Shown piece after piece: positions 34,947 through 44,347 of a stretch of DNA of 64,000 bases. Position numbers and translations under genes: made by a program. The DNA comes from Paenibacillus sp. MAHUQ-63 (lineage in GTDB: Bacteria; Bacillota; Bacilli; Paenibacillales; NBRC-103111), in assembly GCF_028765165.1 (NCBI RefSeq), contig NZ_JARADB010000003.1, positions 789,210-853,209 of the forward strand, in the 5' to 3' direction. The first letter of the stretch is position 1; each line of letters starts with the position of its first letter. The notes below the pieces were generated by a model. The model ran no database searches. It was given only the letters and a program-made list of their open reading frames with translations, and was not told where the DNA came from.

Positions 34947-35029
34947 ATTTCCCCTCCGTGTACCTAGATTGGTACTTATTTTGTATACAGTAAATCCATA
35001 TGTAGGGTATTCGCGAAAGCTTTTTGACT

Positions 35030-35119
35030 ATCCTGCCCGTTAGCGGGGAAAAGGCCGCCGGTTCATATTGGCTGCCTGGTTCTAGTCAGTATTAAGCTAT
35101 AGTTCCCTGTTAGCTTAAC
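35030..35119 (+). repeat. dispersed hairpin repeat, copy 7
   Basis: 5' box ATCCTGCCCGTTAGCGGGG; weak GGCCGCC/GGCTGCC hairpin; 3' box CTATAGTTCCCTGTTAGCTT. Its 3' end contains the stop codon (TAA at 35117-35115) of the aldo/keto reductase gene. Confidence 0.8.
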
Positions 35120-35972
35120 TTATTCCGCCGAATGGGAAGTGAAACTCTATCTGTTCAAGATCTTCTTTTTCTAACTCCCAGTTCAATGCATTTAGATTAT
35201 CTATAATATGTTCCTTATTCGACGCTTTGGGGATTGAAACTAATCCTTCCTGCCTTAACACCCAATTTAATGCTACTTGATGAGCAGTCTTATTGTATTT
35301 TACCCCTATTGAATCTAATACGTTTCTTTCCTGTGATCCGACCCTAGGGAAACCCTTCATACCAAATACACCTGGTGCATATCCAAATGGTGAATATCCC
35401 ATAATCGTAAGCCCATTCTCCTTAGCAAAGGGCAAAACGTCACTCTCAATACTTCTATCATTCAAATGGTATCCAACTTGATTACAAACCAATGGTACTT
35501 TACCTAAATGGAATTGGGCCCGTTCCATTAAATTAATTGAGAAATTGCTCACCCCAACATATTTAACAAACCCCTTGTTCACTAGTTCAACCATTGCCCC
35601 CATTGTTTCTGAAACATCGTACTGATCACTCGGCCAGTGCTGTAAATACATATCGATATGACTTGTCTTTAAACGATCCAGACTTGCCTCAGCAGCGTTT
35701 AGAACACCTTTGTAGGAACAATTCCTAGCAGAAACCTTAGTCACAAGGAAGACTTCTTTTCTTATGTCTTGTATTGCCTTGCCTACAACTTTTTCTGCTC
35801 CGCCATTAGCATATTCTTCAGCAGTATCAATTAACTTTAGCCCATTTGCTATTCCGAAACGTAAGGCTTCAATTTCTTCTAACTCCCGATCTTTATCCTC
35901 ACCAAATTTCCATGTACCTTGGCCTATAACAGGAATACTTATCCCCATTTTGCCCTGTTCACGAAATAGCAT
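35115..35972 (-). CDS. aldo/keto reductase
   Basis: Protein of about 285 residues with the catalytic tetrad of the family: Asp49 and Tyr54 in IDTAEEYANG, Lys79 in FLVTKVSAR and His112 in YLQHWPSDQ. NADPH-dependent carbonyl reduction of small aldehydes or ketones is expected. GSQERNVLDSIG and SIPKASNKEHIIDNL near the C terminus bind the cofactor phosphate. The start is the ATG after AAGGGGGATTGTT; a 10-residue extension lacks a site. The stop codon lies inside repeat copy 7. Confidence 0.88.
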   Translation of the reverse strand: MLFREQGKMGISIPVIGQGTWKFGEDKDRELEEIEALRFGIANGLKLIDTAEEYANGGAEKVVGKAIQDIRKEVFLVTKVSARNCSYKGVLNAAEASLDRLKTSHIDMYLQHWPSDQYDVSETMGAMVELVNKGFVKYVGVSNFSINLMERAQFHLGKVPLVCNQVGYHLNDRSIESDVLPFAKENGLTIMGYSPFGYAPGVFGMKGFPRVGSQERNVLDSIGVKYNKTAHQVALNWVLRQEGLVSIPKASNKEHIIDNLNALNWELEKEDLEQIEFHFPFGGIS

Positions 35973-36013
35973 AACAATCCCCCTTAGAACGCTATTATTC
36001 AACTATAGTATAA

Positions 36014-36103
36014 CATTCTTATTAGCGAGAAGGCTGCCACTCTATGTTCTAGCGGCAGCCTTGTTAGAAGTCTATGTAACTATCGTGTCCCGTTAGTTCA
36101 ATA
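36014..36103 (+). repeat. dispersed hairpin repeat, copy 8
   Basis: Diverged 5' box (TTCTTATTAGCGAGAA); hairpin AGGCTGCC/GGCAGCCT; strong 3' box CTATCGTGTCCCGTTAGTTC. Confidence 0.8.
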
Positions 36104-36225
36104 ACGCTGAGAAGAATGTTGTTTATTTGAGATATTCGGAAGCTATGGTGGAAAAGGCTACGAAACTCCGTTTCTCCTACTTTTCAATCAAAATGGAAAT
36201 ATCCAGATGAATTTCTTCTATGCAT

Positions 36226-37407
36226 TTATGAGGCAAACTCCTTCTTTGTTTTCGCTTCCCTTGCTAAAATACCGCTGAAAATAAAAGATAACAACGAACC
36301 GGCAAAGCAAATAGCCGCAAAAATGCCTACTGCAGAAAAACCGTTAAAAGCCGCGTAAATCAGGCCTGCAATCCAAGAACCGAACGTTGTCGCAGCGTAC
36401 ATGATCGAATTTGCTAAGCTGGAGATCGTGCCGCGGATGGCTGGATTTAATGAATTCAGCAAGCCCAATATTAATGGAAAAGTGATCCCCATGTTCACGA
36501 ATATGAAAAAGTAAACACTTTCGAAAGCCGTAACCGATGGCAAGTGAGGCAAAACAATAAAACATATGATTGAGACAAAAAAGCCCACAACCAGTGTATT
36601 AAAACGGTTTAGCGCTTTGATGACGTAGGCACCGCCTATGCTGCCAACTATATTCCCGAGACCAAGAAAAAACATCACGTACCCCGCTTGATCAATGGAA
36701 AGATGAAAGCGATCTGCCACCCATTTTCCAATGAACGAAAAGGCTGCAAAGAATCCGCATTGAAATAAGAAATGTGCGAGGAAAGCCCTTCTAGCAGTTC
36801 GACTATTCAATAGTGGGAGGTATCTGCTGAAAATCGAAGTTTTGGCCTTTGGATCTTGATTCGGTTTCATTTCAGGCAAAGCATAGAAGATGAATACCGC
36901 CACCAATAACGCACATATCCCGATTGTAAAAAAAGGATAAGACCAATGGGTTGAGGCAAGCAGACTCCCGATAGGGATACCGAACGCTTGGGAGGCAGCC
37001 AAGCCTGCCATGACGATTCCTGATACTTTGGCGATTTTTTGTACTGGGAACAGAGCAGGGATCATGGCCCAAACTTGAGGCGCTGTGAATGCAGCGCTAA
37101 CACCGGCTAAAAAGCGGAATAAGAACATCGACCAAAAACCTGTGGCTAAGCCGCACAACATAGTTGAAACCGAGAAACAAACCATGCCGAAAAGCATGAC
37201 CTTTTTGCGGTCCCGACCATCGGAAAGCGGTCCGGCAATTAGCGCAAATAGGGCATAACCTAAAGCATAAGATCCTACCATCCAACCCGAATACTCGGTC
37301 GGAATATGAAATAAAGATTGTAGCGTGGGGATAAGCGGAGAAATCAAAAACGTATCTGTACCGATTACAAACATGATGAGGAAAAACAAGGTTGTTAATT
37401 TAAACAT
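36226..37407 (-). CDS. MFS transporter
   Basis: Protein of 393 residues, 12 predicted helices, with loop 2-3 motif GPLSDGRDRKKVMLFG (about 59-74) and a PxPIGSLLAST-type segment in helix 5 (IPIGSLLA), typical of drug:H+ antiporters of the DHA1 type. Probable efflux. An ArsR-family gene lies 80 bp upstream on the same strand and likely controls it. Confidence 0.87.
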   Translation of the reverse strand: MFKLTTLFFLIMFVIGTDTFLISPLIPTLQSLFHIPTEYSGWMVGSYALGYALFALIAGPLSDGRDRKKVMLFGMVCFSVSTMLCGLATGFWSMFLFRFLAGVSAAFTAPQVWAMIPALFPVQKIAKVSGIVMAGLAASQAFGIPIGSLLASTHWSYPFFTIGICALLVAVFIFYALPEMKPNQDPKAKTSIFSRYLPLLNSRTARRAFLAHFLFQCGFFAAFSFIGKWVADRFHLSIDQAGYVMFFLGLGNIVGSIGGAYVIKALNRFNTLVVGFFVSIICFIVLPHLPSVTAFESVYFFIFVNMGITFPLILGLLNSLNPAIRGTISSLANSIMYAATTFGSWIAGLIYAAFNGFSAVGIFAAICFAGSLLSFIFSGILAREAKTKKEFAS

Positions 37408-37487
37408 GATTAATCACCTTTCGCCCTTCTCATTTAGTTCTATAGTTCAAATATTATTGAACAAATGAAGAAAAAAGAAATTTCCTT

Positions 37488-37778
37488 CTACAACGTATCC
37501 AGAAATCCAGGTAGGTATGTTTGAAATGTCTCTAATTCGATACTCATATACTTCGCTTGAGCTTCTTTTCGTACTTTTATCAATTTCGCCTCCTTTAAAG
37601 TACGTAAGTGGTACGAAGTATTCGATTTCGAAGTATCGCGAATGTCTCCTACTTCTCCACAATTCATCTCCTTCTTACTGGCGTATAAAGCTCGTATGAT
37701 GTCTAATCTGGTTTCATCAGCTAATGCTTTAAATATTTTGACTCTGAGCTCGTCATGCATAGTATTTTGAGTAGTCAT
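37488..37778 (-). CDS. ArsR-family transcriptional regulator
   Basis: Winged-helix protein of 96 residues: RVKIFKALADETRLDIIRALY then TSKSNTSYHLRTLKEAKLIKVRKEAQ, the ArsR recognition helix and wing. A single Cys (MNCGEV) gives no standard metal site. Likely represses itself and the MFS gene downstream. The start could be the ATG at 37778 or the one at 37760; neither has a strong ribosome site. Confidence 0.83.
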   Translation of the reverse strand: MTTQNTMHDELRVKIFKALADETRLDIIRALYASKKEMNCGEVGDIRDTSKSNTSYHLRTLKEAKLIKVRKEAQAKYMSIELETFQTYLPGFLDTL

Positions 37779-38345
37779 AAAACTATTGTACTAAGATTTC
37801 TCTACAAATCAAGTCTTTAAAAATAACTCCACCTTCTCGGAATTATCATGCAATCTTAAAAGTTAAAATCACACACAAGTCAACATCAACAACAAGTATT
37901 ATTTCCCTCTTATTGAACTCTCTGCCTGCTTTCCGCGGGAATGAGATAAAGTTCTTGTCACCCGACTCCTTCGGTGAGAAGGTTGTCTTTTTTCATTAAA
38001 AATAGCAGCTAAATAAGTTATTAATTTAGAATGAACTAACTCTATTTTTATCTTCTGACACGGGAAGATAGCTACCACATCAGGCTCCATTCTGGAATCA
38101 TTTTCAAATCAAGAGATTGTTCGTTTTGCTTGGGCTCGGGAACCTGTCCATACACTAGATAATATGACAATAACTAGCCCTATCCTGCACGTCTGAATGA
38201 ACCGCTTCACATCTTCATCTCCCCCGACAAAACTTACAACTTTGAACATTGCCATTAACATTCAGATCACCTTTCCTTCTTTTACCTAGTAAACATTAGT
38301 AGAACAAAAAATACCCCCCTGTTCAACGTAACCAGGAGGCGGTTA
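37779..38345. other. intergenic stretch with no recognised gene
   Basis: About 570 bp separating the low-GC accessory genes from the GC-rich catabolic run. A short minus-strand frame at 37899-38090 has no ribosome site and an unlikely composition. The sequence AATACCCCCCTGTTCAACGT just before 38340 may belong to a weak hairpin ending the catabolic transcript. Confidence 0.45.
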
Positions 38346-39593
38346 TTAAAGGTCATATACAAGGGTTCGTGCGGGCTCCGTTTCCGCTGCGATGCGGCCG
38401 TGACTGACCACATACCGGCTCAGCGGCTGCTCGCGCACCAAATCGAAGGCATCGCGCCCGGGCAGCAGCACGAAGGAGGCCGGCAGGCCGGGCGCCAGCC
38501 CGTAATCCCGGAGCTGCAGCACCTTCGCTGCGCCGGACGTGACCATGCGCACGAGCGCGGCCACTTCTTCGCGCCCGGTCATATGCGCGAGATGAGCCGC
38601 CATATGGGCGGCAGAGAGCAGGTTGCCCGTGCCCAGCGGATAGAAAGGTGTCTGTATGTCGTCATGCGCCAGACTGACATTCACGCCGGCCGCCCGCAAT
38701 TCTTTGATCCTGGCGATGCCTCGGCCTCGCGGGTACGCGTCGTACCGCCCCTGCATCGCACTGTTAATGAGCGGGCAGCATACGATATGGATACCGGAGC
38801 GAGCCGTCAGAGCCAGCACCTTCTGAAAGTAGGCCTCACCGTAATAGGCCGTAGCGTTCGCATGCGCTGCGGTTACACGCTCGCGCAGGCCGTAACGTAT
38901 GGCGAGATGGGCCGTGCTTTCCAGGAAGGTGGAGCCGGCATCGTCCGTTTCATCGCAGAAAATATGAACGAAACCGCCATGCTTCTCCGCCAGCTGGAAC
39001 ACGATATCGAGCGAAGCCAGCCCTTCCTCGCGCGTAGGCTCAAGATGGGGCACAGCGCCGACGCCGTCCGCGCCGAGCGCCAGCGCCTGCTCCAGCCTGC
39101 GCTCATTATCCGGGCAAGCCCGGATGCCATCTTGCGGGAACGCGATAACCTGCACATGCATGTGCGGCTTCATCCGTTCGCGCAAATCGAGCAGCGCCCG
39201 CAGCGCCGTCAGGTGCGGATCGGATATGTCCGTCTGCGTGCGGACATGAAGAACGCCAGCGGCCATGAGCTGCCGAAGCACCTGCTCCGCTCGCCGCAGA
39301 ACGTCCTCGTGCGTGAGCATCGCTTTGCGCTTCTGCCACAGCCTGATGCCCTCGAACAAAGTGCCGCTTTCGTTCCATGCCGGTTCCCCGGCCGTGAGGA
39401 CGGTGTCCAAATGGATGTGCGACTCCACGAAAGGCGGAAGCAGTACATGCCCGCTGGCATCGATCTCCCTCTCCGCCTGATCGTCCACCTGTCCGATGAC
39501 AGCAATCCGGCCGTCTTTCACACCGACATCGACAACGCCCCGGTTCTCCGGATCATCGAGGATCCGAGCCTTACGAACAATCATATCCAGCAT
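38346..39593 (-). CDS. cytosine-deaminase-type amidohydrolase lacking one metal-ligand His
   Basis: Protein of 415 residues, strongly similar along its length to E. coli CodA. It has SHIHLD (His59, His61), LTHEDV, IAFPQDG, CDETDD, TAAHANAT (His244) and LAHDDIQTPFYPLGTGN (Asp311). CodA has DVHCDE with the iron ligand His214; here the aligned stretch is HIFCDE, Phe212 in place of His. Activity on cytosine is therefore doubtful. It is last in the catabolic run. ATG after AAGGTGAAG is preferred over a GTG three codons upstream. Confidence 0.85.
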   Translation of the reverse strand: MLDMIVRKARILDDPENRGVVDVGVKDGRIAVIGQVDDQAEREIDASGHVLLPPFVESHIHLDTVLTAGEPAWNESGTLFEGIRLWQKRKAMLTHEDVLRRAEQVLRQLMAAGVLHVRTQTDISDPHLTALRALLDLRERMKPHMHVQVIAFPQDGIRACPDNERRLEQALALGADGVGAVPHLEPTREEGLASLDIVFQLAEKHGGFVHIFCDETDDAGSTFLESTAHLAIRYGLRERVTAAHANATAYYGEAYFQKVLALTARSGIHIVCCPLINSAMQGRYDAYPRGRGIARIKELRAAGVNVSLAHDDIQTPFYPLGTGNLLSAAHMAAHLAHMTGREEVAALVRMVTSGAAKVLQLRDYGLAPGLPASFVLLPGRDAFDLVREQPLSRYVVSHGRIAAETEPARTLVYDL

Positions 39594-39623
39594 CGGCTTC
39601 ACCTTCTTCCCACGTTGTTTCGA

Positions 39624-40520
39624 TTAGCCTTCCTTTTTCATCTCGGATTCATGCCAGGAGCTTAACACCCATTTGGCGAAGGCATTGACCAAGAGAAAGA
39701 AGAAAATGCCGAGAGCGGATGCGGAGAGCCCGCAAGCGAACAAATAAGCGGTCTTCAACCTGGCGGCGGCATACGTAATCGCATAGCCCAGCCCGCCATG
39801 GCCCCCGCCGATCCCGGCGATATATTCGCCGACAATGGCTCCGACGACGGACAGCGTGCAGGAAATTTTCAGTCCGGCAATCATGTACGGCAGCGCAGCG
39901 GGAATGCGCAGCCGCCACATCGTTTGAAACGCATTGGCATTGTAGAGATAAAACAAATTGCTCATATTTTGATCCGTCGAGTTCAGTCCGATCAAGGTGT
40001 TCGACAGCATCGGGAAAAAGCCGATCAGGAATGTGATGATGACGATGGCATTCATACCTGCATCGAACCAGATGACGATCAACGGTGCAACGGCAACGAT
40101 CGGAATCGTCTGCAAAATAATGGCGTACGGATACACGCTTTTCTCAATCCATTTGGAGCTGGCCAGCAGAATCGCCCCCGCTACGCCCATAATAATGCTG
40201 AGAAAGAAGCCAAGCACAGCTTCCATCGTCGTCGTTCGGACGGATACCCATAACGAATGCTCGTTTTCGATGGCTGCCGCCACGATATCGGAAGGTTTCG
40301 GCACCAGATAGACCGGCGCCTTGACCAGATAGGCGATAAGCTCCCAGCCGCCGATGAATACGACGAAGGCGACTAGCGGAGGCAGCAGGTGTTTGAACAA
40401 AAACAGGAAGCGTTCCCCAGGGGAGACGCCGCCGTCCATCCGGTTCGCCCAAGCCGCCCGCTCACGGGCAGGAAATATTTCGTCGGGCAGCATTTGCACA
40501 TATTTTGAATCTACAGCCAT
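39624..40520 (-). CDS. ABC transporter permease (SsuC/ThiX type)
   Basis: Protein of 298 residues with about six membrane helices after a cytosolic N terminus of some 40 residues. The coupling-helix region is FQTMWRLRIPAALPYMIAGLKIS (EAA-type loop, near residues 200-222). Together with the ATPase at 41900 and the binding protein at 45744 it forms an importer of the nitrate/sulfonate/thiamine-precursor class. AGGGAG before the ATG. Separated from its neighbours by only 15-30 bp. Confidence 0.88.
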   Translation of the reverse strand: MAVDSKYVQMLPDEIFPARERAAWANRMDGGVSPGERFLFLFKHLLPPLVAFVVFIGGWELIAYLVKAPVYLVPKPSDIVAAAIENEHSLWVSVRTTTMEAVLGFFLSIIMGVAGAILLASSKWIEKSVYPYAIILQTIPIVAVAPLIVIWFDAGMNAIVIITFLIGFFPMLSNTLIGLNSTDQNMSNLFYLYNANAFQTMWRLRIPAALPYMIAGLKISCTLSVVGAIVGEYIAGIGGGHGGLGYAITYAAARLKTAYLFACGLSASALGIFFFLLVNAFAKWVLSSWHESEMKKEG

Positions 40521-40535
40521 GATCGTATCTCCCTT

Positions 40536-41882
40536 CTAGTTAAGGTTCAGGCTCATCCTTAATTTCCCCGGATTCAGCAGCCCCCTGGGATCGTTCTCGC
40601 GCTTCCTGCGCTCCATGCCGCCGACTTCACCTCGTCCGCCTTGCTCGAGCACCCAGGTATGAGGATCGAAGATGCGGACGCCGATGGATTCGCAGTATGC
40701 AATCATTTCGTACAAACGCTCCTCGCTATGGAATCGCACGACAGGAAGCGCATTAGGCGTAATCTCGCCCCCGCTGCGCACCCACTCGAAATGCAAGTAC
40801 ATCTCATCGCCGAACTTCGCTTTTAAGAGCTCTATTTGTTCGAGATAACGGTCCAATTCGAAGCCGGCTTGCAAATAGGTCATGGACGCATCGGTCTTCA
40901 TGGCCCACAAGGTCGTGTGATTCCATGTGAAATCCGATACACCGATCGTTTTACGGTACTGCTCCGCTGCGATGTAATGTCCGATGTGTCCGCCATATTG
41001 GCCGGCCAAAGCTTCAACTGCCGCCCTGCTGTCCTCCGCAAACTCCAGCATTACTGCGGCCATGCCGGGCCGGATCACTTTGGCGAAGGGAACGAAATAA
41101 GAGGGAATCGGCCATTCCATCGGCGCAATCAAACGCTTGGGAACCGACTCCTCTCTCGCCAGAGCCTCTCCGAACCGCATCGACTGCTGCAGCGTAGCGA
41201 ACTGTACGATCGCTTGCGCCCACTCCGTACGCGGAGAGAGCGGAATCGTCACCTCCGTCAGAATGCCGGTCGTACCATAATTGTGAATGTAATTGAACAA
41301 TTCCCGGCCTTGAACGACCAGACGCCGAGGCTGCTCCTCCATGGTGTAGATAACGGCTTCCAGCACATTGCCGTCCCACAAATTGCCATGCGTGATCGAG
41401 CCGATTCCGCCGGAGCCGCCGCTGACGAAGCCGCCAACGGTCGCTTTCACGTAGGTACTCGGATAAATGCGGATCTCCTGACCGGCTTCTCGCGTTTTTT
41501 TGTCGATCACGCCTAACCGGACGCCGCACTGCAGCCTGGCATAGCCGGGGCCGATCTCGATAATTTCGTCCAAGCGGCTTAGATCAAGCACGATGCCTCC
41601 CTGCAGCGGAACCGCCTGACCGTAGTTACCCGTACCCGCTCCGCGAACCGTTACCGGAATATTGTGGCGGTAGCCGAAGGCCACAATGTCCGCCACTTCC
41701 GCTTCACTGCGAGGTATGGCCACGGCATCGGCCCTAGGTATATGCTGTAATTGCCGGTTAAGCACAGGGGAATACCAGTAATAATCCTTCGAGAGCTTCT
41801 CTCGCGTTTCCCCGTCCACATGCACGATGTCTTCTCCCAGAAGCTCCTGCATCGTTCGCTGCCATTCGATTTGCATCGCCAT
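40536..41882 (-). CDS. FAD-linked oxidase (GlcD/VAO type)
   Basis: Protein of 448 residues with the PCMH FAD-binding fold: IPVTVRGAGTGNYGQAVPLQGGIVLDLSRL (about 75-104) and YPSTYVKATVGGFVSGGSGGIGS, and a C terminus NDPRGLLNPGKLR typical of glycolate-oxidase-subunit-D-like and vanillyl-alcohol-oxidase enzymes. It probably oxidises an alcohol, hydroxy acid or amine intermediate of the pathway. GGAGGTGAG lies before the ATG at 41882; it starts 17 bp after the ATPase stop. Confidence 0.85.
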   Translation of the reverse strand: MAMQIEWQRTMQELLGEDIVHVDGETREKLSKDYYWYSPVLNRQLQHIPRADAVAIPRSEAEVADIVAFGYRHNIPVTVRGAGTGNYGQAVPLQGGIVLDLSRLDEIIEIGPGYARLQCGVRLGVIDKKTREAGQEIRIYPSTYVKATVGGFVSGGSGGIGSITHGNLWDGNVLEAVIYTMEEQPRRLVVQGRELFNYIHNYGTTGILTEVTIPLSPRTEWAQAIVQFATLQQSMRFGEALAREESVPKRLIAPMEWPIPSYFVPFAKVIRPGMAAVMLEFAEDSRAAVEALAGQYGGHIGHYIAAEQYRKTIGVSDFTWNHTTLWAMKTDASMTYLQAGFELDRYLEQIELLKAKFGDEMYLHFEWVRSGGEITPNALPVVRFHSEERLYEMIAYCESIGVRIFDPHTWVLEQGGRGEVGGMERRKRENDPRGLLNPGKLRMSLNLN

Positions 41883-41899
41883 CTCCCTCACCTCCGGTT

Positions 41900-42703
41900 T
41901 TAATGATCCAGCGCCGCCGATACCTCCCGTACCAGATCGCTGAATTGCGACGTCGTGCGGAAGCTTTCATCTCTCGGAAAAGGGACCGGAATATCGATCC
42001 GGGCCGATATTTTCCCGGGACGCGGTGTCATAACGACGACACTCGTCGACAGGAACACCGATTCGAATACATTGTGCGTAACGAACAGCACCGTCATCGA
42101 TTTATCCTGCCGCCAAATGTTAAGCAGCTCCATTTGCAGCGTTTGGCGTGTGATTTCGTCCAATGCGCCGAACGGCTCATCCATGAGCAGCAGCTTCGGC
42201 CTGGAGATCAGCGCCCGGGCAATGGAGACGCGCATCTTCATACCGCCGGACAGCTGTCTGGGCAGCACCTTCATATAGTCCTTCAAGCCGACGAGCTCAA
42301 GCACGCGCTGCGTCTCTTCCTTCTGCGTCTTCTTGTCGACGCCACGCAACTCCAGAGGCAATCGCACGTTTGCCTCCACCGTCGACCACGGCAGCAGCGT
42401 GTGATCCTGGAAAACAAAAGCGATATCGCTTTGCTTGCGCGCTTCCTTCGGCGTCGTTCCGAACACATCCAGCTTCCCGCTGCTCGGTTTGGCCAGCCCA
42501 GTAATCATTTTGAATATCGTTGATTTGCCGCAGCCGGATGGACCGACGAAGCAGAGAAATTCCCCTTCCTGGATGCTTAGATTCACATCTTGGAGCGCAA
42601 TCGTCCCGTTCGGATAGGTTTTGGACAAGCCTTCCATGCTGACAAAAGCCCGTTTGACTCCGAGGCTGCTTGGATTATGAATGAGCGGGGAATTCATGAC
42701 CAT
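41900..42703 (-). CDS. ABC transporter ATPase (SsuB/TauB/ThiZ type)
   Basis: Protein of 267 residues. Walker A GPSGCGKST (about 56-64), Q-loop AFVFQDH, signature LSGGMKMRVSIARAL and Walker B LLLMDEPFGALDEITR. MDEPFGALDEITR is the usual form in nitrate/sulfonate/taurine-type importers. Of several Met codons the one after AGGAG with 9-nt spacing is chosen. Partner of the permease at 39624 and the lipoprotein at 45744. Confidence 0.9.
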   Translation of the reverse strand: MVMNSPLIHNPSSLGVKRAFVSMEGLSKTYPNGTIALQDVNLSIQEGEFLCFVGPSGCGKSTIFKMITGLAKPSSGKLDVFGTTPKEARKQSDIAFVFQDHTLLPWSTVEANVRLPLELRGVDKKTQKEETQRVLELVGLKDYMKVLPRQLSGGMKMRVSIARALISRPKLLLMDEPFGALDEITRQTLQMELLNIWRQDKSMTVLFVTHNVFESVFLSTSVVVMTPRPGKISARIDIPVPFPRDESFRTTSQFSDLVREVSAALDH

Positions 42704-42718
42704 ATCAATCATCTCCTA

Positions 42719-43543
42719 CTATTGGTTTTGGACAAGAGCCTGCTTCAACGACTTCATATCAAACGCTTGAAATTCAAGCAAAGCTTCGGCGATCATTTCT
42801 CCGTAAGCCGCCGTCATGGCATAACCTTTCTCACAGGAGGCTTGTGTCGCATCTCCGGAAATACCGGAATGGGACAGATCGTCCATCACCCAGGCGAAGG
42901 CTTTCTGCCGGAGCATCAGGTACCGGGAGCCGGGATAATTCGGATATTCGGCCGGTGCCGCTTCCATATGCACCCAGTGCGGAATCGCCGACATCACCAG
43001 CGACGTCTCCATGTCACCGGCATGAATCCCGGCCTGCTTCTCCAGCGGCGTAATCCACTCGTCGGCTCCTCCAAGACCGCCCGGATCCAGCCTGAATACA
43101 GCCAGGCCGGTCTCCATGCGGATCTCCCTGCTCATCATATTGAGCAGATCGGCGTTGCCTCCGTGCGTGTTCACGAGCGCAAGCTTCTGAAAGCCGCTGA
43201 CGGCAAGGCTCTTGGCGATATCGAGCACGACGGCCATCAACGTCGTTGCGGACAAGGTGATCGTCCCCGGAGCCCCAAGATGCTCCGTGCTCTTCCCGTA
43301 TGGAATGGCCGGCAGCAGCCAAATGTTCGCGTCCATGGGGAGCTGCTCAAACGCGCTGGTCAGCAACACTTCCGAAATTAACGTGTCGGTAAACACCGGC
43401 ATGTGCGGACCGTGCTGCTCGACAGCCCCCACCGGCAAGACGAGCAAGGCGTCGTCTTTGGGCAGCCCGGCAACCTCCACTCTGCTTAACCGGGGGAAAA
43501 AATGCCGGTCCCACGCTTTGCCTGTATAACGTTGAAATGACAA
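42719..43543 (-). CDS. creatininase-family amidohydrolase
   Basis: Protein of 274 residues with the full creatininase metal site: VEQHGPH (Glu42, His44), Asp53 in FTDT, His127 in VNTHGGN and Glu179 in HAGDMETS. Family members open cyclic amides (creatinine) or remove formyl groups (ArfB). In this gene run it could open a ring left after deamination. The GTG at 43552 overlaps the ribosome site; the TTG at 43543, 8 nt after GGGAGG, is the likelier start. Confidence 0.88.
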   Translation of the reverse strand: MSFQRYTGKAWDRHFFPRLSRVEVAGLPKDDALLVLPVGAVEQHGPHMPVFTDTLISEVLLTSAFEQLPMDANIWLLPAIPYGKSTEHLGAPGTITLSATTLMAVVLDIAKSLAVSGFQKLALVNTHGGNADLLNMMSREIRMETGLAVFRLDPGGLGGADEWITPLEKQAGIHAGDMETSLVMSAIPHWVHMEAAPAEYPNYPGSRYLMLRQKAFAWVMDDLSHSGISGDATQASCEKGYAMTAAYGEMIAEALLEFQAFDMKSLKQALVQNQ

Positions 43544-43609
43544 CCCAAGCACCTCCCTTACATGTATGAAAAAGATCCAGTCTCGGGCTGCAAGAACGGA
43601 TCTTCATGG

Positions 43610-44347
43610 TCAACCTTCCTCCGTTTTACCGGAAATTCCGCTCTCCCGAAACAGCCGCAAAGCCTCGGCTACGTCCGCAACCCGCTCTCCCAGACGAGCT
43701 GCCATGACCAGCTCCCTCGGGTCAGGCGTCAGCGAGCTGTCGGGTCCCGCGAGTGTGGAGGCTCCATAGGGCGAGCAGCCGATAGCGTCCGCCGTCAAAT
43801 ATTCCGGATTCTCGGAATACGGGAGCCCGACGAAAATCATGCCGAAATGAAATAAAGGCACCATGGACGTTAAAATAGCCGCTTCATGCCCCGTATGAAT
43901 CGAAGCCGTAGAATTGAAAATGCCTGCGGGCTTCCCTTCTAAGGCGCCTTCCACACACAGCTCGCCCGCCAGCTCCAGAAACAGCTTCACTTGCGCCGGC
44001 ATCGAGCCGTAGTACGTGGGAAAGCCCCAGAGAATCCCGTCCGCCCAGCGCAGATCGTCATTCGTTGCATAAGGGATATGCTGCTGCAGCGATTGTGCAG
44101 CTTCATATTTGGTATACCGGTCAGTCAAACGGAATTGGCGGGACAATACCGCCGAATTGGCCGGTTCGTCCTTTTCCCGCCGAATGACCCGGTTCGCCGG
44201 GGATGCCATTTCGAGAATGCGGACGATCCGGACGCGATGCGCGCCTGACCGTCCGGCACCGTCGGCTGCAGCATGCGCCATCTGCCAGACATGACCGAAA
44301 GCACTGTAATAAATAACGAGCAGGTTAGCCATGGGAGTTTGCTTCAC
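43610..44347 (-). CDS. flavodoxin-fold NAD(P)H reductase (WrbA-like)
   Basis: Protein of about 240-245 residues. LLVIYYSAFGHVWQMA (FMN phosphate loop), GFPTYYGSMPAQVKLFLE and GKPAGIFNSTASIHTGHEAA are typical of WrbA/flavodoxin-family NAD(P)H:quinone oxidoreductases. Its place in an operon with a Rieske oxygenase that lacks a reductase makes it a candidate electron donor, which is inference. The GTG start overlaps the deaminase stop; an ATG five codons later is the alternative. Confidence 0.8.
   Translation of the reverse strand: MKQTPMANLLVIYYSAFGHVWQMAHAAADGAGRSGAHRVRIVRILEMASPANRVIRREKDEPANSAVLSRQFRLTDRYTKYEAAQSLQQHIPYATNDDLRWADGILWGFPTYYGSMPAQVKLFLELAGELCVEGALEGKPAGIFNSTASIHTGHEAAILTSMVPLFHFGMIFVGLPYSENPEYLTADAIGCSPYGASTLAGPDSSLTPDPRELVMAARLGERVADVAEALRLFRESGISGKTEEG

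Noticed and set aside
37899..38090. 63-codon minus-strand frame
   Set aside because: No ribosome site; Arg/Ser-rich composition typical of chance frames.
38400..39665. 421-codon open frame on the plus strand
   Set aside because: It lies antisense to the CodA-like gene in GC-rich DNA, has no recognisable protein motif and is a codon-bias artefact.
40836..43381. Long plus-strand frames (40836-41516, 41903-42523, 42590-43381)
   Set aside because: Antisense to the FAD oxidase, ATPase and creatininase genes; Arg/His-rich compositions with no family pattern.
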